Source: Chryseobacterium indologenes (GTDB lineage Bacteria; Bacteroidota; Bacteroidia; Flavobacteriales; Weeksellaceae). Taken from it: a stretch of DNA of 64,000 bases. The position numbers were made by a program, and so were the translations under genes. The notes under the pieces are model-generated. The model saw only the letters and a program-made list of their open reading frames with translations, made no database searches and was not told the DNA's origin. Below, piece after piece: positions 10,472 to 17,308 of the stretch (position 1 is its first letter; each line of letters begins with the position of its first letter). Location of the stretch: NCBI GenBank assembly GCA_016025055.1, contig CP065590.1, forward strand, positions 3,224,001 to 3,288,000. Reading direction: 5' to 3'.

Positions 10472-11266
10472 ATGGAAATTTTAGCATACACAGCATCAGT
10501 TTTAATAGGAATTTCACTTGGTTTAATAGGAGGCGGTGGCAGTATTCTCACGGTACCGGTCTTGGTTTATCTTTTCGGATTGGATGCCTTATTGGCTACA
10601 GAATATTCTCTTTTTATCGTCGGGGCAAGCAGTATCGTCGGTTCTTTCTCTTATTGTAAAAAAGGATGGGTCGATTTTAAAATAGTTCTGATATTCGGAA
10701 TTCCTTCCGTTATGGCAATTTTTCTGACGAGAACCTATTTCCTGCCATTCATACCCGATATCCTCATTAAGATCCATGATTTTGCCATAACCAGAAATGT
10801 TTTTTTACTCTTACTTTTTGCGGGTTTAATGATTCTGGCCTCCTATAAAATGATCCGAACTCAGGCTACTTTAGGAATTTCAGAGGTTGATCATGGAGAA
10901 AATAAAACTTTACTGGCAATGGCGCAGGGAGCTGTTGTCGGTGTTTTAACAGGGTTGGTAGGAGCCGGAGGAGGTTTTATGATCATCCCTGCACTGGTTA
11001 ATTTATTGAAAGTTTCCATGAAAACAGCAATAGGAACTTCATTGGTGCTTATTTCTTTCAACTCTCTGATCGGATTCCTTTCATCCGTCAACGATGCAAA
11101 AATAAACTGGAATATACTTTCGTCTGTTACAGCCATTGCCATCATAGGAATTCTGATAGGTTCTCAGCTGTCAAAGAAAATTGACGGTAAAAAATTAAAG
11201 CCCGCATTTGGATGGTTTATCTTGATAATGGGAATTTATATTATCACCAGAGAACTGTTTTTCTAG
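10472..11266 (+). CDS. TauE/SafE-family sulfite/sulfur-compound exporter
   Basis: A 264-aa membrane protein with about eight hydrophobic segments and the duplicated TSUP motif: GLIGGGGSILTVPVLVYLFG near the N-terminus and TGLVGAGGGFMIIPALV in the second half. TSUP carriers move sulfite, thiosulfate or other sulfonates across the inner membrane. I start at the ATG preceded by AGTAC (MEILAYTAS) because the longer frame would translate the repeat and promoter region. It probably removes sulfite made by the persulfide dioxygenase downstream. Confidence 0.9.
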   Translation: MEILAYTASVLIGISLGLIGGGGSILTVPVLVYLFGLDALLATEYSLFIVGASSIVGSFSYCKKGWVDFKIVLIFGIPSVMAIFLTRTYFLPFIPDILIKIHDFAITRNVFLLLLFAGLMILASYKMIRTQATLGISEVDHGENKTLLAMAQGAVVGVLTGLVGAGGGFMIIPALVNLLKVSMKTAIGTSLVLISFNSLIGFLSSVNDAKINWNILSSVTAIAIIGILIGSQLSKKIDGKKLKPAFGWFILIMGIYIITRELFF

Positions 11267-11270
11267 TCTC

Positions 11271-11292
11271 CTTATGTAACAAAAGTAGCTGT
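11271..11292 (+). promoter_or_regulatory. 22-nt repeat, copy 2: candidate Crp/Fnr operator of the CstB-like gene
   Basis: Identical to 10399-10420. It starts 5 nt after the TauE stop codon, 58 nt before the CstB-like ATG (copy 1 ends 52 nt before its ATG). Both ATGs are also preceded by AGTACA. The -7 region here is weaker (GAAATTTA, 11312-11319). Confidence 0.6.
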
Positions 11293-11349
11293 GGAGAATT
11301 AAGGGAAGTCGGAAATTTATATCAAAGAACAAAATCTAAAATAAGTACA

Positions 11350-12762
11350 ATGAAAATAGAACAGATCTATACAGGATGTCTGGCGCAGGGAGCGTATTAC
11401 ATCAGTTCAGGTGGAGAAGCTGCAATCATTGATCCTCTGAGGGAAACAGCTCCCTATCTCGAAAAATTGAAAAAGGACGGACTTGAACTACAATATATCT
11501 TTGAAACCCATTTTCACGCTGATTTTGTCAGTGGCCATCTTGATTTAAGCAGAAAGACAGGAGCTCCGGTTGTCTATGGACCTACAGCAAAAACTGACTT
11601 TAAAGCAAGAATAGCAGAAGATAATCAGGTATTCAAAGTAGGAAATATTACAATAAAAGTCCTTCATACTCCCGGGCATACGCTGGAAAGTTCATCTTAT
11701 CTGCTGATTGATGAATTTGGAATTGAAAAAGCCCTTTTCAGTGGTGACACCTTGTTCCTTGGTGATGTAGGGCGCCCGGATCTTGCCCAAAAGGCAGGAA
11801 ATCTGACAAAAGAAGACCTCGCTGGAATGCTTTATGACAGCTTGTATGAAAAAATTCTGCCTCTACCGGATCACATTATTGTATATCCGGCTCATGGCGC
11901 AGGTTCCGCCTGTGGAAAGAATATGCAGAAGGAAACTCTTGATACGCTGGGAAATCAAAAGAAAACAAATTATGCCCTCAATCAGAAAAATAAAGCAGCT
12001 TTCATTAAAGAAGTAACAGACGGGCTCTCGCCTCCGCCTGCTTATTTTGAAATGAATGTCATGATGAATAAAAAAGGATATCATAGCTTTGATGAAGTAT
12101 TAACAAGAGGTTTACAAGCCTTGGAAACAGCAGCCTTTGAAGAAATCGCAGAAATGTCTGGAGCATTAATTCTCGATGTGAGAAACAGCGATATATTTGC
12201 CAGAGGCTTTATTCCACAATCTGTAAATATAGGTTTGGATGGTGATTTTGCCCCTTGGGTCGGAGCTTTAGTTGAAGATGTTAATCAGCCGATTCTTTTA
12301 GTGACCGGAAAAGGAGATGAAGAAGAAGCGGTAACCAGGCTGAGCAGAGTAGGCTTTGATCATGTTTTAGGATTTCTGGAAGGAGGTTTCGAAGCATGGG
12401 AACAGGCAGGAAAAGAAACGGATTCAGTCAATCGTATTTCTGCTGAAGAATTGGAGAAGGACATTAAAGGAAAATATGCAAAAATAATCGATATCAGAAG
12501 AGAAAGTGAATACCACGCAGAACACATTGAAGAAGCATTCAGTAAGCCTTTGGCATATATCAATGACTGGGTGTCTCAGCTGAATAGCGAAGAACATTTT
12601 TATATACACTGCGGCAGTGGATATCGAAGTACTATCGCTGCAAGTATTCTTCAGGCGAGAGGATACAGGAATTTTACCGAAATTGAAGGTGGTTTTAAAG
12701 CAATCTCTGCCACGGGTATTCCTAAAAGTGATTTTGTTTGTCAGACTAAAATTTTAAAATAA
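11350..12762 (+). CDS. Persulfide dioxygenase-rhodanese fusion (CstB-like)
   Basis: A 470-aa protein. Residues 1-240 are a metallo-beta-lactamase-fold persulfide dioxygenase (ETHE1 type) with THFHADFVSGH, HTPGHTLESSSYLL and FSGDTLFLGDVGRPD. A first rhodanese domain (about 260-355) has no active-site Cys; LLVTGKGDEEE stands in its place. The last rhodanese domain has an intact loop, HCGSGYRS. This order, PDO, dead rhodanese, live rhodanese, matches CstB of Staphylococcus, which turns low-molecular-weight persulfides into thiosulfate. It acts in the cytoplasm. Neighbouring TauE and YeeE-type carriers suit a sulfide-detoxification role. Confidence 0.9.
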   Translation: MKIEQIYTGCLAQGAYYISSGGEAAIIDPLRETAPYLEKLKKDGLELQYIFETHFHADFVSGHLDLSRKTGAPVVYGPTAKTDFKARIAEDNQVFKVGNITIKVLHTPGHTLESSSYLLIDEFGIEKALFSGDTLFLGDVGRPDLAQKAGNLTKEDLAGMLYDSLYEKILPLPDHIIVYPAHGAGSACGKNMQKETLDTLGNQKKTNYALNQKNKAAFIKEVTDGLSPPPAYFEMNVMMNKKGYHSFDEVLTRGLQALETAAFEEIAEMSGALILDVRNSDIFARGFIPQSVNIGLDGDFAPWVGALVEDVNQPILLVTGKGDEEEAVTRLSRVGFDHVLGFLEGGFEAWEQAGKETDSVNRISAEELEKDIKGKYAKIIDIRRESEYHAEHIEEAFSKPLAYINDWVSQLNSEEHFYIHCGSGYRSTIAASILQARGYRNFTEIEGGFKAISATGIPKSDFVCQTKILK

Positions 12763-12768
12763 TTAAAT

Positions 12769-13332
12769 ATGTTGGAGATCATAAAAGAACCATGGCCCTG
12801 GTATATTGCAGGCCCTTTAATCGGACTTACCGTTCCCGCTTTGCTGATCATGGGAAATAAATCCTTTGGAATAAGCTCAGCCTTAAGACATGCATGTGCA
12901 GCTTGCGTACCGGCCAATATTGATTTTTTTAAATATGACTGGCAAAAAGAAGCCTGGAATTTATTCTTTGTCCTCGGGATTTTTATCGGAGGAATAATTA
13001 CAGCCAATTTTCTGATGAATACTTCCGAAATTATCGTTAACCCCGAATTAAAAGCGGAATTGACAGGATACGGGATTACGGATTACAGCAATCTCGTTCC
13101 GAAACAATTGATGAATTTTGAAAACCTCTTTACCATCCGGGGATTTATCATGATGGTAATCGGTGGTTTTCTGGTTGGTTTTGGAACACGCTATGCCGGT
13201 GGATGTACCAGCGGGCATGCCATCATGGGACTTTCTAATCTACAGTGGCCTTCGTTGGTCGCCACCATTTGTTTTATGATAGGAGGATTTTTAATGGCGA
13301 ACTTTATCCTGCCCCTTATTCTTTCCCTGTAA
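12769..13332 (+). CDS. YeeE/YedE-family sulfur transporter protein (first subunit)
   Basis: A 187-aa membrane protein with about four helices. [19 protein letters not shown] is the hallmark Cys motif of YeeE/YedE proteins, which take up thiosulfate in E. coli. A second cysteine-rich stretch, RHACAACVP, lies near residue 44. It starts 6 nt after the CstB-like stop, so co-transcription is very likely. It is half the size of E. coli YeeE; the next gene probably supplies the other half. Confidence 0.88.
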   Translation: MLEIIKEPWPWYIAGPLIGLTVPALLIMGNKSFGISSALRHACAACVPANIDFFKYDWQKEAWNLFFVLGIFIGGIITANFLMNTSEIIVNPELKAELTGYGITDYSNLVPKQLMNFENLFTIRGFIMMVIGGFLVGFGTRYAGGCTSGHAIMGLSNLQWPSLVATICFMIGGFLMANFILPLILSL

Positions 13333-13356
13333 GTATAATTATAATGAAACTAAGCA

Positions 13357-13848
13357 ATGATAAAAGAACAGAAAAAAGAAATACGGGATCAGGATGAAGT
13401 TTGTGTGATAGAAAATACAAAAGACCAGAATGAATGGTATCATCAGTTGAAGTACCTTGCAGCAGGAGTTATATTCGGAATCATATTCATCAAAGCTGAA
13501 GTGATAAGTTGGTTCAGGATACAGGAAATGTTCCGGCTCCAGTCTTTTCATATGTATGGAGTCATCGGAAGTGCGGTTTTAGTAGGAATGATCTCCGTAT
13601 TTCTGATTAAAAAACTGAAGATCAAAACTATCAATGGAGAACATGTTACCTTATCTCCCAAAAAGTTTAATAAAGGACAAATTTATGGAGGATTGATCTT
13701 TGGTTTTGGCTGGGCGCTCACAGGAGCCTGCCCCGGACCTCTCTTTGCACAGATCGGAACAGGAGCCCTGGCGGTATCTGTTACGCTGGTAAGTGCCATC
13801 GCCGGAACATGGGTATATGGATATTTCAGAAATAAATTACCTCATTAA
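13357..13848 (+). CDS. YeeE/YedE-related protein (DUF6691 type, second subunit)
   Basis: A 163-aa protein with a hydrophilic N-terminus of about 30 residues and about four helices. GWALTGACPGPLFAQIG carries the conserved CPGP cysteine motif. It starts 24 nt after the previous gene and is the last member of the cluster. Paired small YeeE/DUF6691 genes next to persulfide dioxygenases are common in proteobacteria and Bacteroidetes. The exact cargo is not known. Confidence 0.85.
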   Translation: MIKEQKKEIRDQDEVCVIENTKDQNEWYHQLKYLAAGVIFGIIFIKAEVISWFRIQEMFRLQSFHMYGVIGSAVLVGMISVFLIKKLKIKTINGEHVTLSPKKFNKGQIYGGLIFGFGWALTGACPGPLFAQIGTGALAVSVTLVSAIAGTWVYGYFRNKLPH

Positions 13849-13878
13849 TAGACCTTATAGAATTTAAAAGTCATAAAG

Positions 13879-13908
13879 AAAGCCTGCCGATACTATCCGG
13901 CAGGCTTT
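13879..13908. terminator. Terminator of the sulfur operon
   Basis: A perfect 11-bp stem AAAGCCTGCCG / CGGCAGGCTTT with an 8-nt loop. The T-tract is better on the minus strand, so it also served the relic TolC gene on the other side. Confidence 0.75.
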
Positions 13909-13917
13909 AGTATAAAA

Positions 13918-14270
13918 TTATGAAAAAATGAAGTTCTGTGCTCCCAGAGTCATATAAAGGTTGATGCGTTCCATTTTATCCTGAAGCTACAGGTTGATGA
14001 GGTTCATCTCGTTTTTAAGAAGTTCCCGCTGCGTTTGGATCAGAATAAAGCTATTACTGGTTCCTACTTTAATTTGTTTTTTAGTAAGATCAATATTATT
14101 TTTCAGCTCACTGATTGCCTTTCGATTATATGTTATTTGTTTTTCAATTGAATGCAAATTGGTCAATGAGGTTTCCACTTCATTCAAAGCATTTGATTAA
14201 GGACGTCCGGGTTCAACCAACTTTTCCTTTTTTTGGAGAAATTTTGGAATACTTATGCCAATCAAAATAT
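13918..14270 (-). pseudogene. Relic of a TolC-family outer-membrane efflux protein
   Basis: Reading leftward, pieces of a TolC-like C-terminal half remain: ILIGISIPKFLQKKEK (about 14270-14223), then after a stop SNALNEVETSLTNLHSIEKQ through RELLKNEMNLINL, a TAG at 13987-13989, and LQDKMERINLYMTLGAQNFI to the true TAA. The pieces contain several stops and no start or 5' half. Unlike the homopolymer breaks elsewhere this is real decay. The rest of an efflux operon is not present. Confidence 0.7.
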
Positions 14271-14444
14271 TTATTTTCTCATCAGAGAGTTCCTGAAAGA
14301 AAACAATATTTCAGAAAATGGCAAAAGTATCCATTGCACCCGTAAAGATAAATAAAAATTATATAAGGCTTAGTCAGGGCATATTGAGGATTTCATTGAT
14401 TTTTTTTAAGATATTTGTCAGGTAGTATATAATCTCAAAATACG

Positions 14445-15440
14445 ATGAACAATAACCGAAGAAGTTTTATTAAAAAACTGGGGATCGCAACGGCAGCACT
14501 TGCGGTAAACCCTTTAGATATAATGGCTAAAGACCTACCCGAAGACTATAAAGCAGTAAACAAACCCATTGTTTTATCTACCTGGAATTTCGGGTTAAAA
14601 GCCAATGAAGAAGCTTGGACGATCCTCGGAAAAGGAGGGAAAGCATTAGATGCGGTGGAAAAAGGAGTTCGTCTTGTAGAATTAGATCCAAAAGAAAGAA
14701 GTGTCGGGTATGGCGGCCGTCCTGACAGAGACGGAAGGGTAACGCTGGATGCCTGTATTATGGATGAAAATTATAATATCGGTTCCGTAGCATGCCTGGA
14801 ACACATTAAAAATCCGATTTCCGTAGCAAGAGCAGTGATGGAAAAAACTCCCCACGTCATGCTGGTAGGAGACGGAGCACTGCAATTTGCCCTTTCACAG
14901 GGTTTTAAAAAAGAAAACCTTCTTACCCCCGAATCAGAAAAAGAATGGAAAGAATGGTTGAAAACCAGCCGGTACAAGCCTGTTGCCAATATTGAAAATC
15001 ATGACACCATAGGAATGATTGCTTTAGATGCCCAGGGAAACCTTTCCGGTGCATGTACCACAAGCGGTATGGCATTTAAGATGCATGGCAGGGTAGGAGA
15101 TTCACCGATTATCGGAGCCGGATTATTTGTAGATAATGAAGTGGGAGCCGCCACTGCAACGGGACATGGTGAAGAAGTAATACGTACAGTAGGCACTCAT
15201 CTGGTTGTAGAATTGATGAGACAGGGCAGAAATCCTCAGGAAGCCTGTAAAGAAGCAGTAGAAAGAATTGTTAAAATCAACCGGAGAAGAAATAAAAACC
15301 TTAAAGATATTCAGGTAGGCTTTATTGCTATTAATAAAAAAGGGGAATACGGATCATACTGTATCCAGGACGGATTCAACTTTGCCGTATACGATCAGAA
15401 AGGGAACCGTCTTGAAACACCTGAATTTGCCTTAAAATAG
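14445..15440 (+). CDS. Glycosylasparaginase (N4-(beta-N-acetylglucosaminyl)-L-asparaginase)
   Basis: A 331-aa Ntn hydrolase. It starts with a twin-arginine-like signal (NNRRSFIKKLGIATAALAV), then STWNFGLKANEEAW. The autocleavage site is NHDTIGMIALD, where Thr becomes the N-terminal nucleophile; the SGACTTSGMAFKMHGRVGDSP and GHGEEVIRTVG segments complete the active site. It splits the GlcNAc-Asn bond of glycoproteins after PNGase or protease action, probably in the periplasm. It closely resembles the crystallised Elizabethkingia (Flavobacterium) enzyme. A monocistronic gene; it fits with the GH20 and GH2 glycan-degrading genes nearby. Confidence 0.93.
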   Translation: MNNNRRSFIKKLGIATAALAVNPLDIMAKDLPEDYKAVNKPIVLSTWNFGLKANEEAWTILGKGGKALDAVEKGVRLVELDPKERSVGYGGRPDRDGRVTLDACIMDENYNIGSVACLEHIKNPISVARAVMEKTPHVMLVGDGALQFALSQGFKKENLLTPESEKEWKEWLKTSRYKPVANIENHDTIGMIALDAQGNLSGACTTSGMAFKMHGRVGDSPIIGAGLFVDNEVGAATATGHGEEVIRTVGTHLVVELMRQGRNPQEACKEAVERIVKINRRRNKNLKDIQVGFIAINKKGEYGSYCIQDGFNFAVYDQKGNRLETPEFALK

Positions 15441-15488
15441 TAAAAATATTATAGAGACGGTCTTTATTCCATTTAAAAAAATATCCAT

Positions 15489-15504
15489 TGGCTTTAGCCA
15501 AAAC
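15489..15504. repeat. Short dispersed repeat, copy 1 (TGGCTTTAGCCAAAAC)
   Basis: This 16-nt sequence contains the palindrome GGCTTTAGCC (10 nt, near-perfect). The same 16 nt occur at 49317-49332. Both lie between genes. They may be an extragenic palindromic repeat of the genome. Confidence 0.5.
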
Positions 15505-15522
15505 TGATAGAACAAAAACAAA

Positions 15523-16086
15523 ATGAAAAGAATGATTATCGCTTCTTTGTTTTCAATCATTGCATGCAAGGAAGAAAAGAAGGAAAATATAACTCAAAGC
15601 AGACCTCAGGTAAAGGAAGAAGTGGTTCAGGAAGCAAAATCTCAGGCTAACGGGTCTGAAGAGGCTAAAAAATGGCTGCAAAAAAACATTGAAGATTATT
15701 TTAAAGCTGATCTTGTTGCTCAGGAAAAAGTAATGCAAAAAATAACAACCAAAGAGTACTTCGATTATAAAACGGACGCAACCAATTTTGATCTTGATGT
15801 GGATGGAAGCCTTACTGAAAAGGAATTTGAGGATAAGTGGAAAAAGAAATTTGATATAAAAAAAGCTGGAATTGGCGTAGGCTTTCTGATAAGCGGACAA
15901 GACTGGGATGAGATCAAAGTGTCAGAATGTAAATTGCTTGAATCAAAAAAAAATGACTTTTTATTTGATGTTGTTCTTGCTGATGAAAAGATGAAGGCAA
16001 AATATCCGATAAAAGTTAAGGTGATCAAAAACAAGGACTCCTTTGTAATTGCCGATGTCTGGCAGGAAGAATCTAAATTAAATTAA
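15523..16086 (+). CDS. Putative lipoprotein of unknown function
   Basis: A 187-aa protein. The short N-terminus MKRMIIASLFSIIACKEEKK has a lipobox-like FSIIAC, so it is probably acylated at Cys15. The mature part is very rich in Lys and Glu, with a predicted helical stretch (EEAKKWLQKNIEDYFK) and a beta-rich end (KYPIKVKVIKNKDSFVIADVWQ) that resembles small NTF2-like or DUF3828-type periplasmic domains. I do not recognise it. It stands 15 bp before cutC and may share its transcript. Confidence 0.65.
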   Translation: MKRMIIASLFSIIACKEEKKENITQSRPQVKEEVVQEAKSQANGSEEAKKWLQKNIEDYFKADLVAQEKVMQKITTKEYFDYKTDATNFDLDVDGSLTEKEFEDKWKKKFDIKKAGIGVGFLISGQDWDEIKVSECKLLESKKNDFLFDVVLADEKMKAKYPIKVKVIKNKDSFVIADVWQEESKLN

Positions 16087-16101
16087 GTATACCAAGAAAA
16101 A

Positions 16102-16764
16102 ATGTCAAAAATAGAAATAGCTTGCTTCAATCCCGAATCAGCAATAATTGCTTTTGAAAACGGAGCGGACAGAATAGAATTATGTGACGGTTTAAGTGAA
16201 GGAGGAACAACTCCCGGCTTTGATACCACCAAAGAGCTCAGGCAGAAAATAAATATTCCGATTTTTGTAATGATTCGTCCAAGAGGTGGTGATTTTACCT
16301 ATTCAGATGAAGAGTTTGAGCAGATGAAGGAAGAATTGATGCGTTTAAAATCTTTAAAAGTAGACGGTTTTGTTTTCGGAATTCTGAATGAAAATGATGA
16401 GGTAAACATAGAACAAAACAAAATGTTGGTAGAAATGGCAAAACCACTTCCCTGTACGTTTCACAGAGCGTTCGACAGAGCTTCAGGTCTTGAAAATACA
16501 TTAGAAAATGTCATTGAATGTGGTTTTAAAACCATACTGACTTCCGGCCAGAAATCCAATGTTTCAGATGGTAAAGAAAATCTGAAAAAATTAGTTGAGC
16601 TTTCCGACGGAAGAATTGAAATCTTAGTCGGTGGAGGATTGCGCTCTTCCAATATTGAAGAAATAAGAGAAGTGACGAAAGCTGGCTATTTTCATTCTTC
16701 TGCAATCACTGATGGGGGAGCCTTTGCGAACGCTTCAGAAGTTGTCGCCTTAAAAAGTAAATAA
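16102..16764 (+). CDS. cutC: CutC-family protein
   Basis: A 220-aa TIM-barrel protein. It contains ENGADRIELCDGLSEGGTTP near the start, MIRPRGGDFTYSDEEFE, TFHRAFDRA and ILVGGGLRSSNIEE, all diagnostic for CutC. The family was linked to copper tolerance in E. coli, but the biochemical role is unsettled. The length is slightly short compared with E. coli (248 aa) and normal for Flavobacteriia. It follows the lipoprotein gene by 15 bp. Confidence 0.92.
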   Translation: MSKIEIACFNPESAIIAFENGADRIELCDGLSEGGTTPGFDTTKELRQKINIPIFVMIRPRGGDFTYSDEEFEQMKEELMRLKSLKVDGFVFGILNENDEVNIEQNKMLVEMAKPLPCTFHRAFDRASGLENTLENVIECGFKTILTSGQKSNVSDGKENLKKLVELSDGRIEILVGGGLRSSNIEEIREVTKAGYFHSSAITDGGAFANASEVVALKSK

Positions 16765-16846
16765 TATAGTTTATCATTCGGAAGGTGAATGTAAGGGAAT
16801 TTATACTATTGAAATTCCTTTACTATTCGTAATTATGTTGTTATTA

Positions 16847-17012
16847 TTCTTAAACGCAAAGTTTTAAAATTATATAGAACTAAGTGAGCCGGGAAGGCGG
16901 CTACGCCGCTAATGAAGTGAATGGTTAAAGCGTTCGCTCCGTCCAATCAATTGCAAATTGGATCATTCTTAGCTCCTTTGAAAGTAATAAGAATAAACTT
17001 TGCGTTTAAGAA
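16847..17012. repeat. 166-bp element bounded by a perfect 18-bp inverted repeat
   Basis: The left end TTCTTAAACGCAAAGTTT (16847-16864) is the exact reverse complement of 16995-17012. The interior is non-coding and contains small hairpins such as GCGGC-TAC-GCCGC and TCCAAT...ATTGGA. It looks like a mobile-type or MITE-like intergenic element. No transposase is present, and a target-site duplication was not evident. Confidence 0.55.
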
Positions 17013-17067
17013 AGACATTACTGCCGGCTAAGATTAGCAAATGCTGGGATTCGATGTTAAACAATAG

Positions 17068-17308
17068 GTTTCCCAACCTTTAAAATATAAAAGTATAACC
17101 ACAGATAATGCCTATAAAATTGATTTGATTGTTGAAGATAAAGTTATTATCGAAGTAATTCGATGTTGGAATTACATCCGATTTTTTATTCCCAGACACT
17201 AACTTATCTGAAACAGACCCATATAAAACTAGAACTGCTGATTAATTTTAACAGCGAACTCATTAAACATGGAATTCATAGAATTGTAAATAAACTTATT
17301 GATGAATA
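17068..17308 (+). pseudogene. Relic of a GxxExxY-family protein
   Basis: Two frames together spell the C-terminal half of a GxxExxY protein (a PD-(D/E)XK nuclease-like fold): NAYKIDLIVEDKVIIEV, then after a frame change near 17155 LELHPIFYSQTLTYLKQTH, LLINFNSELIKHGIHRIVNK and the stop at 17306-17308. The 5' half with the GxxExxY motif is missing; the inverted-repeat element at 16847-17012 lies where it would be. The last bases overlap the start of the beta-mannosidase gene. This is a true remnant, because start and N-terminus are gone. Confidence 0.7.

Noticed and set aside
11212..11349. Longer N-terminus for the CstB-like protein
   Set aside because: It overlaps the end of the TauE gene and the second 22-nt repeat; the family starts at the ATG at 11350.
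9672..13848. The sulfur cluster as a mobile genomic island
   Set aside because: No integrase, tRNA or flanking direct repeat was seen, and base and codon use look like the neighbours.
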